Origin: Gavia stellata
Taxonomy: Eukaryota > Chordata > Aves > Gaviiformes > Gaviidae
Direction of reading: 5' to 3'
Assembly: GCF_030936135.1 (NCBI RefSeq)
Contig: NC_082596.1
Location: forward strand, 16,034,155-16,098,154
DNA: 64,000 bases
Of the stretch, positions 61,471 through 64,000 are shown piece by piece (the first letter of the stretch is position 1; each line of letters starts with the position of its first letter). The position numbers were made by a program, and so were the translations under genes. The notes beneath the pieces were generated by a model. That model searched no databases. It saw only the letters and a list, made by a program, of their open reading frames with translations, and was not told the origin of the DNA.

Positions 61471-62060
61471 AGCTGAGTTTGGATGGCAGCTCTGGAGATT
61501 GTCTAGTCCAACCTCTCTGCTCAAAGCAGGGTCAACTACAGTGGGGTTCTCAGGGACATGTCCAGTCAGATCTCCGAGGATGGAGACTCCACAACCTGTC
61601 TGGGCAACCTGCTACAGTGCTCAGTCGCTCTCACAGTAGAGTATTTTTTTCTTACATTTAAGTGGAATTTCCTGTATTTCTGTTTGTGCTCTTTGCCTCT
61701 TGTCCTCTCACTGAGAATAGCTTGTCTCTGTCTTCTTTACTCCCCCATCAGGTATTTGGGTAAGACTTCTCCTGAGCCTTCTCTTCTCCAGGCTGAACAG
61801 TCCCACCTCTCAGAGTGTCATCATATGACAGATGCTCCAGTCCCTTAATCATCTTCATGGCCCTGTGCTGGACTCACTCCAGTATGTCATGTCTTTTTTG
61901 TACTGGGGAGGCCAGTTCTGGGCATAGCACCCAGATGTTTCTCACCAGTGCTGAGCAGAGAGGAGCTGTCACCTCCTGTAACCTACTGCCAGTGCTCTGT
62001 CAGCCCATTTCTTCAGTCTGTCGAGGTCCCATTCTTGTGGTGTCAGAAGTCAGAACCTTC
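61471..62060 (-). mobile_element. CR1 LINE copy F, old 3' portion
   Basis: The plus-strand text shows the CR1 3'UTR landmarks in antisense: TGTCTAGTCCAACCTCTCTG, CTCAAAGCAGGGTCAACTAC, GGATGGAGACTCCACAACCT, then CTTCTCCAGGCTGAACAGTC, ACTCACTCCAGTATGTC, and TGTCGAGGTCCC. The element belongs to a subfamily other than copies B/C/E, and its coding part is too decayed to translate. Frames of 96-159 codons across it (for example 61815-62294) are antisense shadows. Confidence 0.8.
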
Positions 62061-64000
62061 CAGCCTTGGTCATCGTGGGAGTCTCCATTTCCCAACCAGA
62101 CAAGCTCAGACTCTCCTTGTGTTTCCTTCAGTACAGCTGGATGTTCAAGCTCTTGTATCTGCAGGGTCTTGCAGGAGGTCTGGACAACCTCTTTCTCATC
62201 ATCTCTGCTGCTGCACAGTCTGCCGATCTCCCACAGCTCCTTTCTTGGTGAGAAGAAAGGCCCTCCACCAGTGCATACCTCCTGCAGGCAATGAGCCCAC
62301 CTCCCATCCCAGCCCCAGCAAGAGTCCCCAGGCACTCCTGCAGCCCCAGGCTGCAGGGCTGCGTCCTCCATTCAGAGCTTCATCTGGGCCGAGACCCTGA
62401 CATTACAGGGATGGATGCTCCAGCAGCTGCTGGGACCATGCCCTGTGGCACATCAGCACCACCACTGAGCCCGCATACACTGTCCTCAGCAGAGCTCCTG
62501 GCTCTCTTCTGCAGAAACTGCTGCCTCTGACAGTTGCATGTTGGGTGTCTCTACGTGCCGTTCCTTCATGCTGCGTCCCAGAGTCCCCTCTATTGTACTA
62601 GTCCTCTGCAGTCATATTGCAAACACCTCAGAGGGCTAATGGGCACTATTGATAACTGATTGCAGAACAGCTCCACATTTATAGTACTGAGTGAGTGGGT
62701 AGCACCCCACTGGGACTGCAGGAAGAGATTCATCCAGACAAGTAACTGTCTTGTCTGTCCAATTTTGGGCTATAAAATAAGGGAAATGTTTTTCTATAGG
62801 GAAAAAAGGAAATTCTAATAAAAGAGCAAAATTTGTTAGGAGCGAACTTCTGTTCATTCCGATTCCAACAGGACTAGCGAAGGCAAAAGAAAACTTCTGT
62901 CTTTATCAGACAAAGATTTGAAAGAGTTAAATATGAACAAAGGAAAAAGATGCAAACTGAAGTGGTACATTCTATTGCATCTTAATGCAATGTAGTTGCT
63001 AGAGACTGAAAAAGCATGAGAAACCTCACTGAAGTGGAACAGAATGTGATTTATGCAGGCTAACATGGAATTCGCTTGAAAATTTCCTGACATGGGAGCT
63101 GAAGAGGTTTTGAATCTTGGTTCATATACTCATGGGAGGTGGTGTAGGTGTCATCTTATTCCAAAATGCAGTCAGAAGAGCAATGAGAGAGCAGTAAAGT
63201 ACAGTTGTTTATGTAATACACAAAACTGACACCAATTCATACTCGACAAAAGCTCCTACGACAATTTTTAAAAGTTCCCATTATTAATATTTGGATATGG
63301 GGTTCAGTTTTGAACTATATTTTAGGATAACAAGCTCTCACCTAACTGTCTATGGAAATAGATGCAAGAGGCTGAAATACAGCAGGCAATTTAGAGAGAA
63401 CAAAGTAGGAAACAGGGATTGTTTAAGCGCCTAAGAAATTGAGGGACAACATACAGTCTGAGCAAAAACCTTTGTGCTCCAAAATCATTTAGCTTTCAGA
63501 ACTAGAACTAAAGCTGCTTGAAGCACTGGGGCATCATTGTTTTCTTCTCTATTTACCTGCTCTCCATTTTCAGAGTAGGTTAGTTTTAAATGGCCTTGTC
63601 AAAACCTAATTGCAGTTTTGTAATTGCTAATTCCCAGGCTATTTAGGCACTGAAGAATCAATCCTGAGACATGTCTATGAGGAGTTTGTTAAAGGATGGA
63701 GGATGCTGCTGAGATCAATCAACTTCCTAGTTTTTAAATCACACAGGAAATTCAGGTTAAAATCTCCGTTCTGGTTGATTGATCCCATGTCTCAGGGAAG
63801 TGCCCTCACTAACCACCTTTATTCGTGCAAATTTGTGTCTCTCTAAATTAATTAGATGTTCACTGGGTGAGAAAGGAAGACTCGCATTGAAACGCTGATT
63901 CACATTAGCCTGTGGTGTGGGGACTAGAATAAGTACTTCTGCCCTGGTCTCCTACATCTCAAATGAGGGCTCCAGCCACAGGCAGTTCCAGGTGGGACAC
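62061..64000. other. Intergenic, nothing recognised
   Basis: The part 62061-62540 is moderately GC-rich and may be further old repeat; the rest is AT-rich. No gene recognised up to the window end. Confidence 0.55.

Noticed and set aside
61815..62400. 159- and 150-codon plus-strand frames
   Set aside because: They overlap the antisense side of old CR1 copy F and adjoining GC-rich DNA; no family features.
1..64000. Search for CRISPR arrays, tRNA or rRNA genes, snRNA genes, and bacterial or viral operons
   Set aside because: None recognised on either strand. The window is an ordinary avian nuclear locus, and I found no undescribed multi-gene system.

Overview
The window is vertebrate nuclear DNA, almost certainly from a bird. 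It carries many CR1 LINE copies on both strands, several with the 8-bp-type 3' tail typical of avian and reptilian CR1. It also carries pieces of what I recognise from memory as a common avian endogenous-retrovirus LTR, and large intergenic spaces with few simple repeats. I see no prokaryotic feature (operon, Shine-Dalgarno site, CRISPR, IS) and no novel multi-gene system. The species cannot be fixed from the sequence alone.

Left part (1-17,560): one protein-coding gene, MED30 (Mediator complex subunit 30), on the minus strand. Four coding exons are readable (16344-16171, 15191-15033, 12159-12049, 997-902). All have GT-AG junctions in phase 0 and together encode 179 residues. A splice acceptor sits 32 nt upstream of the ATG. 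A CpG island with ETS, CRE-like and GC-box motifs lies 0.2-1.2 kb further upstream. I therefore infer a non-coding first exon near 17207-17280. The introns carry three CR1 copies: A at 5.7-7.1 kb, B at 10.8-11.9 kb and C at 13.2-13.7 kb.

Right part (17.6-64 kb): no protein-coding gene recognised. In mammals the space upstream of MED30, towards SLC30A8, is a long gene-poor interval, and this stretch looks like its avian counterpart (inference from synteny). It holds an antisense LTR piece near 20.8 kb and a composite island at 35.1-37.9 kb. The island consists of a GC-rich block, a degenerate pyrimidine-rich minisatellite, an LTR 5' fragment, and a CR1 with a 365-codon open frame. Further right are an orphan CpG island near 40.5 kb, a long CR1 at 42.6-44.2 kb, ancient CR1 remnants at 39.9, 58.9 and 61.5 kb, and two MIR-like SINE remnants at 56.3 and 60.1 kb. 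The rest is unremarkable AT-rich DNA.

Only MED30 can be assigned a cellular role. Everything else is transposon-derived, regulatory-candidate or unrecognised sequence. Points worth a second look are the MED30 5'UTR intron, a perfect hairpin just after the MED30 stop codon, a CR1 ending about 120 bp from a MED30 splice donor, the LTR/CR1 junction with the adjoining minisatellite, and the orphan CpG island.
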